Shown: positions 1-47,411 of the stretch, in pieces
Position numbering within the stretch: position 1 is the first letter of the stretch
Layout of the letters: each line of letters opens with the position of its first letter
Made by a program: the position numbers and the translations under genes
The notes under the pieces: generated by a model
The model's input: only the letters and a program-made list of their open reading frames with translations
What the model was told of the DNA's origin: nothing
The model's database searches: none
DNA from: Nereocystis luetkeana
Taxonomy: Eukaryota; Sar; Phaeophyceae; Laminariales; Laminariaceae
NCBI GenBank assembly: GCA_031213475.1
Contig: JARUPZ010000021.1
Location: 992,001 to 1,056,000 of the forward strand
Direction: 5' to 3'
Length of the DNA stretch: 64,000 bases

Positions 1-86
1 AACGAAATCCCCAACCTACAGCCAAACCTGAAAAACCCAGTCCCAGATGAAAAAAAAACGACAACAAAAACGATGAAACCCCTTAC

Positions 87-35757
<35,671 letters not shown>

Positions 35758-35983
35758 GGAGCTCTCTCTGGCGCTGTGTGGCAGGGACAACGAGAGCGTC
35801 AACTTTCTATATGCGGCGGCACGCGCTCCACTTCTGTAAATCTCAGTGATCCCGGAGCCCGCTGTAATAACGCCACCTTATTACATACAACACCGAAGGG
35901 GGCCGGTCGCAGTTAGTCGTTAGTCGCAGTACAACCTCTGGCCTGCACACACGAGGAAGAAGCCACCAGCACGTAAGCAGACC
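35758..35983. promoter_or_regulatory. Likely bidirectional promoter (ABC transporter / cyclophilin)
   Basis: Two start codons face away from each other 226 bp apart, so both 5' UTRs and core promoters must fit here unless 5' introns exist. No clear TATA box was recognised. A short direct repeat CAGTTAGTCGTTAGTCGCAG lies near the centre. Confidence 0.6.
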
Positions 35984-36451
35984 ATGCAGGCGCTTCGAAC
36001 GGGAGTGCTGGCCCAGGGATCCCTGCGTGCTATACGAGGAGGGAGCCGGGCCTCAACAGGCCGAGGATGGTACCAGCGCTACCAACGCATGGGACCGGAT
36101 GCTTTCCGTAAGGCTAGAGCTCCCAATGCCTTCGACTGGGAGGCAGCACCGCAGGCTCTCGTAGCCGGGCAGGGAGAGGTGTCTGAGCGGACTAGAAGAA
36201 AACGTGCTTTCTTCGGCATTGCTGTGGACGGCGTGTCGGCGGGACGAGTGGAGTTTGAACTGGCGGCTGATCTGCTCCCCGTGACTTGCGAGAACTTTTT
36301 GCGCCTGTGCAGGGGTGCAGGGTTTGCCGCCCCTCTTCGGCAAGGGGTGCGATTGAGCGCCACTGATGGGACTCAGCTAGAGCCAGAGGGAGGGGGAGAC
36401 GGGGAGGTGGAAGATGTAGCAGAGCAGAAGCTGGGCTACGAGGGCACTGTG
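35984..36451 (+). CDS. Cyclophilin exon 1
   Basis: It contains the presequence, a linker and the first strands and helix of the cyclophilin domain. Between CRGAG and LGYEG lies an acidic insertion (EPEGGGDGEVEDVAEQ). The donor chosen is ACTGTG/GTGAGA, because it keeps the canonical spacing GYEGTV/FHRV. Confidence 0.9.
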
Positions 36452-39400
36452 GTGAGAGGCGCGTTTCTTCGCTTCGGTGACTTGATCGCTGGCGTGCTGC
36501 TTGCGGCTTCTGTGATAGGCGCACAGATTTGTACCAGGTAGCTGCTTGTGGCTTCTGCAAATGTGCAGCTCATGTCCTTCTATTATACAAAATGCTTCAA
36601 CTACAGCAGTACTGATATTAATAGTCGTAGGGCTGCCTGTATCATACCAGTATACACTCCGGTTACCCCGTGGGTACCTGGTACGCACGAGTGCATGAGT
36701 GTCGAAATATAGAAAGCCAAAACCATGCTGCTGCCTATTGCGTGTTCATGGGTGTTTTTAACAGTACCCGGAGCGCTTCGTAGTCTTTACGTAATGGCCT
36801 TGTTTTCCCCGGATCTGTCGTACATCTAGTGTGTATCGCCGTGCGTTTCTGGCCGTACGCGACGAGATACGTACCAGGTACCTGGTACGAGGTGCTTAAA
36901 AGTAGTGCGCCTTTTTGAGATATGCAAGGGACGGCGACTCGCGCGCCGATTTCGCATCCTATGCGCCGTGCCTCGACAGTGTTCCGATCAATGCTCATCC
37001 ACTGTTGCAATCGCTGCAGAGATGGAGGCATCACTGCTGTGGTAAGGTGAGGGTAACCTTTGCATGCTGTCGCTATGTACAGCGGTGATAACCACTGGCG
37101 CTGTCGGTCAATGAAGATCACTACAGCTATTAGTGCGGTACCCGATTGAAGAGCTTCCATACTGAAAAAAAAACGAACCCTTTTTTTGGACTGCAGTCCC
37201 GTTCTGGGGACAAACCACTCAAATTCTAAGTGATTCGTCGGCAAACCGGGACTGCAGTCCTGGAAGGGTTATAACCCCCGTTTTGATAATCCAAAGGTGG
37301 AAAAGCGTGAAAGAAACGTGACGATTACGGCGTCGGCCGTAGGAAGCAACCAGAGCTGCTGGAGTAGGGCGTCATAGATGGTGCCCCATCAACGCCATGA
37401 GTTACACACAATGCGCGCGGTACTCCCTCAAGCCGTGAAGAGCGTAGAGATCGCACAGACAGGGATGCGATCGTTTTTCAACGCTCCATTTTTCCAGGAC
37501 AAGAAGGTTTCCCCATTTATGACCGCGGTCCCGTTTAGGGGACGACCTACTTGTGATTTGCGTTGTTTGTCCCCCAAAACGGGAGTGAGTCCTAGAAGGT
37601 TTTGTGGCTGTCCAATACCGAACGAAGCCCTTAAGATGTTTTTCGGAAACATACGGTCGCGGAGCCTTCCAAGAATTGCAATGTTGGAATTTAGCACCGT
37701 CTCCGTTGTTAGAGAAAAGTATCAACAGCGCTGAAAAACGATTGCACCCCCGTGCAAGCCCAACGCTCTCAAGGCGCTACTAATTGTACGGCACGCTCAC
37801 ACCATAGAGGACGGGTGATAAGACGACCACCGTTGTTATTTGTTTCGCCGCGATAGTGTGGATCCGATAGGGTTCACAGTTTGGGGGCCCAGGTGGTATA
37901 ACGACCTTAAAAAACGATACGCGCCTTCTTGGCGTGCGCCCATGAGGAGCAGGCAGCATTGCAAGTACCATCATGATGCGCGTGTGTCTTGAGGCTCTTC
38001 AAGTTGCAGTTCGAACACATCTCCTATCCCCTATCCCGCCAGCCCGGGCTGCCAGGTGTGGCCAATGGTTGATGCTGTAGTCAACCACTTTTGTTTTCGG
38101 CAATTTTCTCTCTGGAGCCCCGAAGGGGTGACAGGAGCGGTACGTTCGTACTTTCGGCTTGGCACGGAAACTTGAACTACGAGGTTTCGCTCGACGCTTC
38201 CCGCTATACGAGCCTGTTCGCTCTTCAAGCAGAAACTATGTCCCGATTTAAAAATAAATTTTCGTTCTTCTCCCGGGATGGCATCAATTCCCTCTAAAAC
38301 GGGAATACGAGCTGTTCGGAGATAAGAGCAGTAGCACTAGCTTGATCCGAGAGGCTCTTATATCGTGTAAACCCCCTTTATTTTTAATGCTGATCGTGGT
38401 CAGGACCACTGCTGGTGCGGTTGCTGTCGATTTTTGATCGATGTTGTTGGTAGTGAGGATCACCGCTGCTGTCGGTAGTGAATATCGCTGCCGCTGTCGG
38501 TACTGGTGATATTTGCTGTCGGTATTGCATCCACTGTTTGTAGCTCGTGAGCAGTATTGTTGTCGCAGTTGAAGATCACTGCTCTCGGTAGTTAGGGCCA
38601 CTGTAGCTGGTAGTGAAGATTACTCGTAGGGTCGATGTTTATCGGTAGGATATCTGCTGTCGGTGGAGGCGATCATTGCACTTATGACTTTTGCTGTCGG
38701 TATTGAACGTCACTGCTGTCGCTAGTGAATACCACTGCTGTCGGTAGTGAGGATCAATGCTGTCGGCAGTGAGAATCACTGCTCTCGCCGGTTGTGATAA
38801 TCTCTGTTTCGGTTCGGTAGTGAGGATCAAAGTTGTTGGTAGTGAGGACTTACTGCCGTCGGTAAAGAGAATCACTGCTGTCGGTAGTGTTGATCAATAC
38901 TGTTGGTGAGCCTTTCCATTTCAAGGTATTCCTCGCTGCTGTCTTCCGTCAGCCACAAGCGAGATCGTCAATAATGTTTTGCAAGGTTGAAGGTTTGCCT
39001 GCGCGTGGTCGATGTTGCTAAAATGGTGAAGTGTATGGTCAGAGCTTTGCCCATGTACCCACGGTTATCTTTCTCGCGTGGCCGCCCCGTGGTTAGTAGA
39101 GGCTACCGTGTACATCAACGCGAGAGTCCGCTCGCTTGATTGCGTTTTTATAGGCGGCGATTTGTATCTACGGTCACAACGGAATTGGGCATGGCGGCAT
39201 GTATGTAAAAAACAGGCGAGACTAAGTTTGTCGGAGCGTATTACCTAGGGGGAGAAGACGGGGTCGGGTCATGCTTGCACACGTCGAGCAGATCGCGATC
39301 TAGATTATCTAGATCCTGGCCTGCCGTTGCGAGAGGTTGTGCAAGATCTGTGTAGTACAGATCCAACCCAGGAAACATGTGCTAGAGTATGCAGATTACA

Positions 39401-41708
39401 CGGCTTCCACCCGGCAACATGCCCTACGTCATACAGATCAGGGATATATCTTCCCCCAGAAGTCTTCTGTAGAACAATTTGTGGGGATATGGTCTATCTG
39501 ATTAGTCCGATTTGTGCGAACTTGGCTTCTCACCGACCGCCGCACCTTCGCACCGATTGCCTCACACAGGGCTGTACACGACTTTGCCCAGCTTCGACGA
39601 AATGGTTGACGTATAGTTGACTTGAAACACTCACCCTATTCCCGATCGCCTGAGTTTTTTTTCGTACATTGTTTGGGAATGAAGATGTGTTGTAGTATTG
39701 AGAGCTCGTGTGGACTAACAACCATTTTGTCGACGCTGAACCAGCTCGCAAGCGTTGCTTCCCTGACACGCCTCCTTGCAAGTGTACGTCGAGCTCGTGA
39801 CCGTTTCAGCTGTCGGTGTGGCCGTCGTGTAGCGTGTAGACGTTGCTAAATCCGTGGCGTGGTTCACCAGCGCAATTTTTTTTCCAAACAATTCCCGAAG
39901 GAGTGTGTCTCCCACCTTGGGCGCAGTTTTAAAGGGGTTTCATGGCCAAGGAAGAGAGCTGCGTGCTGAGTTGAACGGTTGAGAGTTTGTGAGCTCGTTC
40001 GGGGGGGAGTTTCACCTTTTTCGTCGGGCGGGGATGCTTGCAGTGCTGGAGTGATGTGTGCACAAACGTTTCGGTGCAGCTTGAACCAATGAGCTTCAAC
40101 GCATGCTTCAAAACATGTCGAGAACAGTCGTTGTTCGGCATTCACGTGTCTGATTATGCGAAGCCTCTGTTCCCTCGTCAACGTCATCTTGTTGCAATTT
40201 TCTTTCCGCCTGCTCGTTTCCCGCGGTAGTTTCATCGGGTCATCACCGGCACGGGGATCATGGGCGGCGACGTTGAGGGCGCCCACGGCAAAAAGAGCCA
40301 CTCGGCGTTCGGCATGCGCTTCTTCCCGGACGAGGCGTTCCTCATCCCACACACGTGAGTCTCTCAGACGCGGATGTATCTCGTTTGTTGAAAATCCCCC
40401 GGCGGATGGGCGAAAAGAAAGCTTAAGCTCACCACACTTCCCACGTATAAAGTATGTGTCGTGTGTCAGGTTAACTCGGGTTTACTACGAGTACCAAACG
40501 ATTCTTGACGCACCTTGTTTTTTTGGTGTACCTTTGCTGTCTTTGCGTTTTGTTGGGCAGATATGTATACCATTGGGATTCCCCTCCAGGTTTCATTTTC
40601 CTACTTTCGTACGAAATATTCTATCTTGCAGTCTGGAACGCCCCCCCCCCCCCCCCCAACCAGGCCCAATCCTGTTCCACGCATACGTGGCGTGCACTCG
40701 CAGATCGCTTGGGATTTGTTTTTTATGGTACACCCAGTTTGTTGTGGAAGTGGCGTGCCATGCTAGGATGCCGTGCTTTCTAATTGTCTCGCGAAATTCC
40801 TCAGATCCTGCTCGGTGGTTGTCGGCCTGAAGTTGGCGATTTCGCAGTTGCCATGCGCTCGAAGTGCGTCCCTTCCAGAGCGAGCTTGCGTAGCGTCGCC
40901 CCTACAGCGATAAGCCCTTGTTTTTCCGGATTCATGACTACCTCACACGGAAGGGAATGCTCGTCGTTGGCATACACGTCTACCTGTATGTATCGGTGGG
41001 TCCAATCATCATCCAATGCGGTTCAACGCCTGTCATAGAAACAACTCGACACGTTAAGAAGGCACGGCGGAATGGATGACGACGACAAGTGTATTTTTTC
41101 CGAAGGTTCCCCTTCGGAAGTACAATATATTCGGAGGCGTTCGGACGAGAGGGGGGGCGCAAGGTAAAAGTAACGTTTTGGTGCAGCTGAAAAATAATGA
41201 GGGGTCCACACACCGATGCAGTTTTGACGTCTATACAACCGAAAAGAATGCAAGGCATGACCACCAGCGAAAGGAAATAGGTGCGTAAGACATGAACGCG
41301 TCAGCCGCAACAGTCCAGCAGTAGCCCAACATGTTTCTTCTCGTATAATCTCGTCTCACCCCCCCCACATCTTCGACAGCGAAAGGAAGTAGGCACAGAA
41401 GACATGAACGCGTCAGCCGCAACAGTACAGCAGTAGCCCAACGTGTTTCTCCTCGTCTAATCTGGTCTCACCCCCCACATCTTCGACGCAGTGCTCCTGG
41501 TCTTCTCACCATGGCGAATTCGGGCGTGCACAGCAATGGGTCTCAATTCGTCATCACTACTGGGCCGGCTGGACACCTTGACGGCCGGTCGGTCGCTTTC
41601 GGACGCGTAACGTCGGGTTTAGAAGTTGTGAAGGCGGTGTACGGCATGTACAGCATTAGGGGCAAGCCGGTATCGGAGATTACGGTTTCGAGTTGCGGCG
41701 AGATTTGA
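35984..41708 (+). CDS. Cyclophilin-type peptidyl-prolyl isomerase, probably organelle-targeted
   Basis: Three exons (35984-36451, 40230-40354, 41492-41708) total 810 nt and encode 269 aa. The N-terminal 70 or so residues are Arg-rich and nearly acid-free at first (MQALRTGVLAQGSLRAIRGG), as in mitochondrial presequences. The cyclophilin fold follows: FFGIAVDGVSAGRVEFEL, CENFLRLC, GYEGT/VFHRVITGTGIMGGDV, LLTMANSGVHSNGSQFVITT, LDGRSVAFGRV. Family members isomerise X-Pro bonds and aid folding. The catalytic Arg (FHR) is present, but positions equal to F60, Q63, F113 and W121 of human CypA read T, M, V and H. Activity and cyclosporin binding may therefore be reduced. Introns are 3.8 and 1.1 kb. 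Confidence 0.93.
37177..37271. mobile_element. Family B palindrome copy 9
   Basis: GGACTGCAGTCCCGTTCTGG and AACCGGGACTGCAGTCCTGG form the two arms. It lies in cyclophilin intron 1. Confidence 0.9.
37508..37600. mobile_element. Family B palindrome copy 10
   Basis: ATGACCGCGGTCCCGTTTAG and CCCAAAACGGGAGTGAGTCC are arms with moderate drift. Confidence 0.85.
38380..38900. repeat. CTGCTGTCGGTAGTGA minisatellite
   Basis: About 15 imperfect units of about 30-40 bp with core GATCACTGCTGTCGGTAGTG fill part of cyclophilin intron 1. Confidence 0.9.
39270..39490. repeat. Interspersed repeat family H, copy 2
   Basis: GAGAGGTTGTGCAAGATCTG, TACAGATCCAACCCAGGAAA and CACCCGGCAACATG match copy 1. Confidence 0.8.
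40230..40354 (+). CDS. Cyclophilin exon 2
   Basis: It follows CGCGGTAG and precedes GTGAGT. It encodes FHRVITGTGIMGGDVEG, then HGKKSHSAFGMRFFPDEAF and LIPHT. This is the active-site strand with His and Arg retained. Confidence 0.93.
41267..41490 (+). repeat. Two-copy 113-bp duplication ending at the exon 3 acceptor
   Basis: Both units contain GACATGAACGCGTCAGCCGC, the CAGTAGCCCAACRTGTTTCT block and CACATCTTCGAC. The first ends CGACAG, a potential decoy acceptor. The second ends in the real CGACGCAG. Confidence 0.95.
41492..41708 (+). CDS. Cyclophilin exon 3 and stop
   Basis: It starts with APGLLTMANSG, continues GSQFVITTGPAGHLDGRSVA and ends EITVSSCGEI plus TGA. The Thr codon is split with exon 2. 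Confidence 0.94.
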
Positions 41709-43895
41709 GGCGCAGGGCTCTGCGTGCGTGCGCGGACAGAAGCGCCACCTACCTGTGGCTGAGGGGGAAGCGTGGTTAGCCGAAGGGGCTAGTTGTTGGA
41801 GCAGGTCCCATGTCGCCGGGACGCGAAAAAATGTCACCGATGCCACGGAAGGTAAAAAATTACCACAGCGTGGGAAATGCTCGCTGGGCTGTGACGATCG
41901 AGGCATTTGCACGACGACGAATACGCGAAGGAGCAAGTCGCGCTGGTCCCGGCCTGGAAAAGAAATGTGGAGCGGACGTTGCTCCTGCCCAGTTGTTGTT
42001 GTTGTCGTCGCTGTCGTCGTGGCGTGCGTGGTTTGAAAAATGGCGACGCGGGGCCTGGGGGTAGAGGTGTCGCTGATACGGAGACGCTTCGAGTGTGTAG
42101 GTGCGTCTGACAAGGGATAGTTTTTTTTTGGACGCTTGGGACAACGCGGCCACCAACAATCGAAGTAAGTTGGTTTTTGCTCGTGGCCCACGTGTCTTGG
42201 CACCCTCCAACGGAGCATGTTTTGTGGTTCAGCACCGGCTTCGGGTTCGCCGTAGTGTCGCGGTCGTTTCGCGTCAAATTATCGTTGAGAGCGATGATGG
42301 CGCGCGACTCCCCCCTTTTTTGTTTACCCTTCTGGGGCTTCAGAGGTAAGAAACTACGGATACAAATGCCGACTATAGCGCCGGCCGCACGAAGCAACGC
42401 GAGCTTCTACCTGGTAGGTTAAAGCCTATTTTTTTCAGGGGTGTTTACGGGTCAGTAGGTCTTCAACATCTCACCGGTCTGATGGGATCAGGAGGTCTTC
42501 GAATTCTCACGCATCGGGTCGGTGTTGGGTTATAGGTGACCAGACCCGACCCGCGAGGTTCGACCCTATCCGTGAACAGCCCTGATGATTTCAGTGCCGG
42601 ATTCCAATGCAAGGAGATACGACACGCGCGCAATATGATTCGCGTTATTCTGTTGCGCGCTCCCGTTGTTGATAAGATCGCATATGATGGCATCACTGGT
42701 TTTGACCTCGGGCATGTTGATCTTATGGTTAAGGGGTGCACTAAAATGTGACGCTTTACTGATGGAGGGCCATCGAACAACACGGATTCTGTGGGCGGTC
42801 CCCTCTTCTGTTGTAGTCGGAGCGCTGACAGTTTCTTCGCCCTTTTGACCGCAAAATCGTTTCCGACGATAAAAATGCGCTTAACTCAACCATACTGGGA
42901 CGTCAAGGGCAAAATAAGGTTTTTGAAGAAAGTGACGACTACTATACGCCATCGGTCAAAAATCGGCCCGGGCTTCAATGGGTTAGAGGGGTGCGCCCGA
43001 GCTACCAGAACGATGCAAGCAGGTCTCCCGACACGCACGCTGCATGACACCGTATCCTCGCACTGCCGCACGCTCCCACTACGCATCAGGGGGCAACATA
43101 CAGTATACCTGGTACAGTAGTAATGATCACCAAATATGGTGTGTAAACATAGAGGGATACGTGGTTTCTGGGTTCATCGTGGGTTCTGATTATCATGTAT
43201 TACTATGTATTTCTATGGCTCCCGGTAATAGACGGTTGATAAAATGGCATCTGGCAAAGTTTTGTTCGCTAGTACATGGATCCCAAACAGCTTCAAACGG
43301 CTTCAAACGCATGCGTCACCTATCGTCAGAAAATACACGGTCCGGCAAAAGGTGCGAACGCCGAGTGGGGTTTACGAACGCGAGCGTACGCGCAACGCGT
43401 AGCATGCATCCTTGTCTCGTCGTATTGCTCTGTACAGCAGCGTACGTGTAACGCGTAGCAATGTCATGCATTCCTGCCTAATAGTATTGCTCTGTGAAGC
43501 AGAGCCAACGATACGGGTTGCCCTGCTGTTCCCTAGGTGTTCCTTCAGAGAAGCTATAGCCCGGAAAAAGGGCGTCTACCAGGCCAATAATTTCTAAAAA
43601 AAAATGTGCGTGCGTCTGATATCACTGAGTCCCCAGACCGACGCATTTCCCCCCTCAAACTACCCCTGACAAGTTGCGTCCCTACCGCGACGAACGTCTG
43701 TAGCCGACACATGCAGAGCCACCTTCGGGAGTTTGTCGTTGTAGAATACCATAAACGTAGGGAACACCGCTGGGGTCAAGGGAGGCCCGTCGCCGTTTGC
43801 GTTTTCGATGGCGAAATGGATATTCTCCCTCCGACGTGGCACACGGATGGGTTTGGCTTCGTCCGCGAGTCAGGACACAAACATACGGACATGCG

Positions 43896-43949
43896 CTTTA
43901 GCCCCTTGAGAACAGCACCCTCGTTCTTGGGACAAACTACTTGGGACTA
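43896..43949. mobile_element. Family B half-element
   Basis: TTTAGCCCCTTGAGAACAGC and CTTGGGACAAACTACTTGGG match a single arm only. Confidence 0.65.
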
Positions 43950-45552
43950 GTATCGGATCACAGTAGTAGTTGGCAAGTCGCAGACGTCAAGGCAGTTACT
44001 TGATTTTTTTTTCCCGCCGCTGTGTTTACGTAGCGCGATGGTATTTCTCGCTTCGTTAGCGCGCACCATGTGAACATGCACATTATTTCAGTGACTCTTT
44101 TGTGATTCAGGCATATTTACCGGCCGAAAATACAAGCAAGGATATTCCCACCCGTCTAGAGCACGCGTGCAGCCGTTCTAGTACTACGGCAGTAGTAGTG
44201 ACACGCAGCGTGCGTTTCGTCTAGTACAGCTGCGGGGCGCTAAGTGTGGCGTCCCCTTTTCCGGCAGCCCGGGCTGCTTCGTGCGACCGACCGACGCTGC
44301 AATCGCTTTTGTTTTCGTTACTAGTTTTCCTTTCAAGTGCCGAAAGGGTTCAATCGCGCGATGGCATTTCTGGAATCTGGTCAGCTAATATTTGTTTTTG
44401 CTGCTGCTGGGTGAAAGCTGCAGCTGCTGCCGCGATACATGAAACCAGTAAAACTTTGGTGTTCATTCGTATTCTTGGGACCTTGGGGATGAGAAGCACG
44501 AGCTTTAGGCACACACTGAAACCTAAGGTTATACCTTCGTTTGGGGGAAGGAAATCAAAATCATATTCACTTTGCGCCCCGACCCGCAGCTCGCTTTCCA
44601 CCAGGCCGCGCTCACACGGGCAACAAATAACACCGTGTGGTCCACGTGTATCGTCTCCGCTGAGGTAGGGTACTCCCAGCTGCACAGGCGGCAGGACGCC
44701 GCGTCGCGCCGATAAAATGAGAACGTACCTACTTCGCCAATACGTATTCCAGACAGTCCTATGGTACCACACACCAACCACAAACCCAACATCCTGCCCC
44801 TCCCTCCCTCCCCGCCTTCCCCTCCGCGCGCATTCCAACTGTAGTTTCCAACCTGGCGCAGAGCTTCAGATACACCACGCGCCCCCCCCGCCCCCCCGCT
44901 GTGAACGTCCGACTATCACAAGGACAGCGCTTGACACGCCGCATTCGCCCAGAATTGCACCGTTCACCTTGCAGGCTAATACGTTACAAAATGCGCGTGC
45001 TACGCAAGACAGCACGAATACCTTCAGACACGACTGCACGATGCACGATACACGATACTATACTGGGTCTACAATAGTGCACAAGGATACATCTCCCCCC
45101 CCCTGCCAAACCGCTCGCGGCGGGCTTCGCTCTTCGTTTCTACTGTACGTGAAGTTTCTTCCCCGTTCCACCCGCAGAACGAAGACTACTGCTATATATA
45201 CAAACAACCTACCACGAATATGTCGACTTTTCGACGGACAGCATCAAATCTCGCTTTGAAAGTTGGCCAAAGATCGCAACCGTACAACCCTTCCAACCCT
45301 TCCGATCATCGTAGGAAAAAACACCATGGCATGGCGAGTACGGACGGGGGGAAAACAGTGGACTATACCCGCCAATTTGTCGTCACCGCCAAAAGCGAGC
45401 TGGTCGAATACAAACATACGCTCGCTGGCGATCAAGTGCAGTGCGTACGTGAAAACCAAATAAAGGTGAGAATCTGCGCAGTCCAAAGCGACGCAGCTGT
45501 CGACCACCACAAACGAAACCCAGAGTTCCATGGTGTGCACGCCAAAGGCTGT

Positions 45553-45740
45553 GTATCGACGAGCAAACCGCATATCGCACCCCGGCTCCCCGAGGCCGCA
45601 CTATATAAACGCGGGGCTGTAGCAAACCTGTCGCATCGAGCGGAGCTGTGTATCCACAATCGAACTGCGTATTGCATCCCGGCTCCCCGTGGCCGCAAAC
45701 CAACGCGGGTCTGCAGCAAACCTCCCACATCGAGCGGACA
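45553..45740. repeat. Two-copy 95-bp tandem duplication
   Basis: Units share CCGGCTCCCCGNGGCCGCA, AACGCGGG.CTG.AGCAAACC and CATCGAGCGGA. They sit in a 223-codon plus-strand frame of no recognised family. Confidence 0.85.
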
Positions 45741-46095
45741 ACACCTCCGGGAAACAACAAGAGTGTGTTTTGTACACGACACACCGTCCGCGGGCAATGT
45801 CGGCGACATACCCACACGACGTGTCGGCAATTGCCGGTCGTCCTTTATGGAGCGAAAGGCCAAGGTCGCATGCTCTTCGGTAGGCTCTTGATTGAAGACG
45901 ACCATTTCATCTGCCAAAAAACAAATCCGGAGCGCATGCTTAGCCCCTTTACGGAAATTCAGACGGAAAACATGACGAAAAACAAAATGACAAAGTACAG
46001 CATCGGCCACACGGAACAGCCCCGGCTGCTGGGGTTGAGGGTGTTTGTCAAATGACGCTGCCATGTAACGGAGCTTCACGGCAAGAGTGCAGTAG

Positions 46096-46189
46096 CATGG
46101 TGACGCTCGCTCTTTCTAGGCCCTCGGTCAGGTCGTACTCGTATGGTGGCGCTCGCTCTTTCTAGGCCCTCGGTCAGGTCGTACTCGTC
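46096..46189. repeat. Two-copy 47-bp tandem duplication
   Basis: GGCGCTCGCTCTTTCTAGGC and CCTCGGTCAGGTCGTACTCG occur twice with almost no change. Confidence 0.95.
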
Positions 46190-46405
46190 GATCTGCCACA
46201 TGTATTAGGACCTCACGTGAATCTTACTAAAAAATATTCGTGAGATACCCATCCCATTTTAGTGCGTACAGTAGTGGGCTTAGCTTACATTTTTTCTCAA
46301 AGTAGTGTATTGTAGGGTGGGGTACAGAGATCCTTAAGCGAGCAGCCTCAGAAGGCAAAAATATAGGTGCGATCTCAACCGCAGTTGCTTTAGTCGGAGA
46401 CCTAC

Positions 46406-46564
46406 CTTTCCGTCTCTGAGGAGGCTGACCCTATCGCCGCTGTAGACAAGTTCGAACAACGACTCAGTGGGGCTTTTAGAGCCGGTTCCTGCCGCCCACA
46501 GCTTGGCCTTGCGCGCATCGGGGGCCCGCCCCTCGTACACGCCGAGCGATCCGTCCCGACCCAA
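46406..46564 (-). CDS. Exon of a bulb-lectin-like protein
   Basis: Bounded by a long pyrimidine run plus CATCAG and by GTAGGT, phase 0 at both ends, 53 codons. LGRDGSLGVYEG followed by LWAAGTG and FELVYSGDRVSLLRDGK resembles the repeated D-G-N-L-x-x-Y and W-x-S-x-T pattern of mannose-binding bulb lectins. Such domains bind sugars, but the sugar-contact Asn/Gln residues here are not the canonical set. The continuation was not found. Confidence 0.5.
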
Positions 46565-46839
46565 CTGATGAGGAAGGGGGGGGGGGGGGGGGGGGGGCAG
46601 GTACAACATGAGGCTTGCGTGTCTTGTATTCCAGCGGTTGTGCTAATCAGGCCAGCCCAACAGAAAGCCTTCAACTCTCTCCCCTTTGTGTGTTTGTGTG
46701 TTTTCAGGGTTGGGCGAAGGCGATGACACGCTATCGTCACGCCGCGCCTGGCTTTCGACGCGCGGCGCCTCGGGGACCACGATCACCGTGCGTGCGGAAG
46801 GTGTTACCAGGCGAACGCAGCGCTGACAAAGCCTTGGTC

Positions 46840-46995
46840 TTGCGACAAGGTCTTGATTTGTCTCAAGACGACGTCTACAGACAAGGTCTTGAGACAAGGC
46901 CTTGAGACACGGTCTGGGGACAAGATCTTGAGACACGGTCTTGGGACAAGGTCTCGAGACAAGGTGTTGAGGTCTTAAGACAGTCTTGAGACACT
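46840..46995. repeat. GGTCTTGAGACAA tandem repeat
   Basis: About ten units of about 13-16 bp (GACAAGGTCTTGA, GACACGGTCTTGG and similar). It lies between the two lectin-like exons. Confidence 0.9.
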
Positions 46996-47281
46996 CGCAG
47001 AACCGCCCTCGTTCCGCCCACCAGCTGCTTCAAGCCCGCCCAGTGGGAAGGTGCGTAGGTACGGCGCGTTCTCGAGCCGAATAACAACCTCGTGCAGGTC
47101 ACCCTACACGCTCCACGATCGAGGGATAGTGCAGAGCGCGAACGTCGCATGCGCAATTGGTAGACCCACAACGGACTTTTTTTCACCACGAACAAAATTC
47201 ATCTGAAATATATCCAAACCGCCTTCTCAACTCACAACGCCGCTAAAGCGAACGCGAGGAGAACCGGGGTTCGCCACTTAC

Positions 47282-47411
47282 CTCGAAGAATTTGGGTTCG
47301 CACCCGGTCGAAATGATGCTTGTGCAGAAAGAAATGTACTGGCCGCCCTTCAATCGATCGCCAGGAACCAGAGGGGCATCTCGCTTCACCAGTTTTGGGC
47401 CATCCGCCTCT
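47282..47411 (-). CDS. Upstream exon of the bulb-lectin-like protein
   Basis: It lies between TATTTCCAG and GTAAGT and encodes 43 residues: EADGPKLVKRDAPLVPGDRL, then KGGQYISFCTSIISTGCEPK and FFE. LVPGDRLKGGQYIS looks like the opening strand of a bulb-lectin domain. It joins 46406-46564 in phase 0 to read FFE/LGRDGSL. Earlier exons were not identified. Confidence 0.5.

Larger units (their letters stand above)
41709..46405. other. Intergenic stretch without a recognised gene
   Basis: Open frames on both strands up to about 220 codons show no known motifs. Contents seen: the cyclophilin 3' flank, a half family B element at 43896, two tandem duplications and GC-rich patches. Short minus-strand pieces near 43.7 and 44.4 kb were weighed and not called. 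Confidence 0.6.

Noticed and set aside
43660-43842. Minus-strand frame with PTFMVFYNDKLPKV, vaguely thioredoxin-like
   Set aside because: There is no CxxC motif, no convincing splice sites and no neighbouring exon. The resemblance is too short to support a call.
44346-44462. Minus-strand MNTKVLLVSCIAAAAAAF, like a signal peptide or plastid-targeting leader
   Set aside because: The frame stops after 38 codons without a usable donor. The Ala/Gln runs come from a GCA/CAG microsatellite.
45220-45891. 223-codon plus-strand frame
   Set aside because: It contains a 95-bp tandem duplication, overlaps an equally long minus-strand frame and shows no known motif, so chance or repeat origin is likelier than a gene.
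46996-47107. Minus-strand stretch reading GDLHEVVIRLENAPYLRTFP
   Set aside because: It could be an exon between the two lectin-like exons, but its possible donors leave the wrong phase for the next exon, and the flanking exons join well without it.
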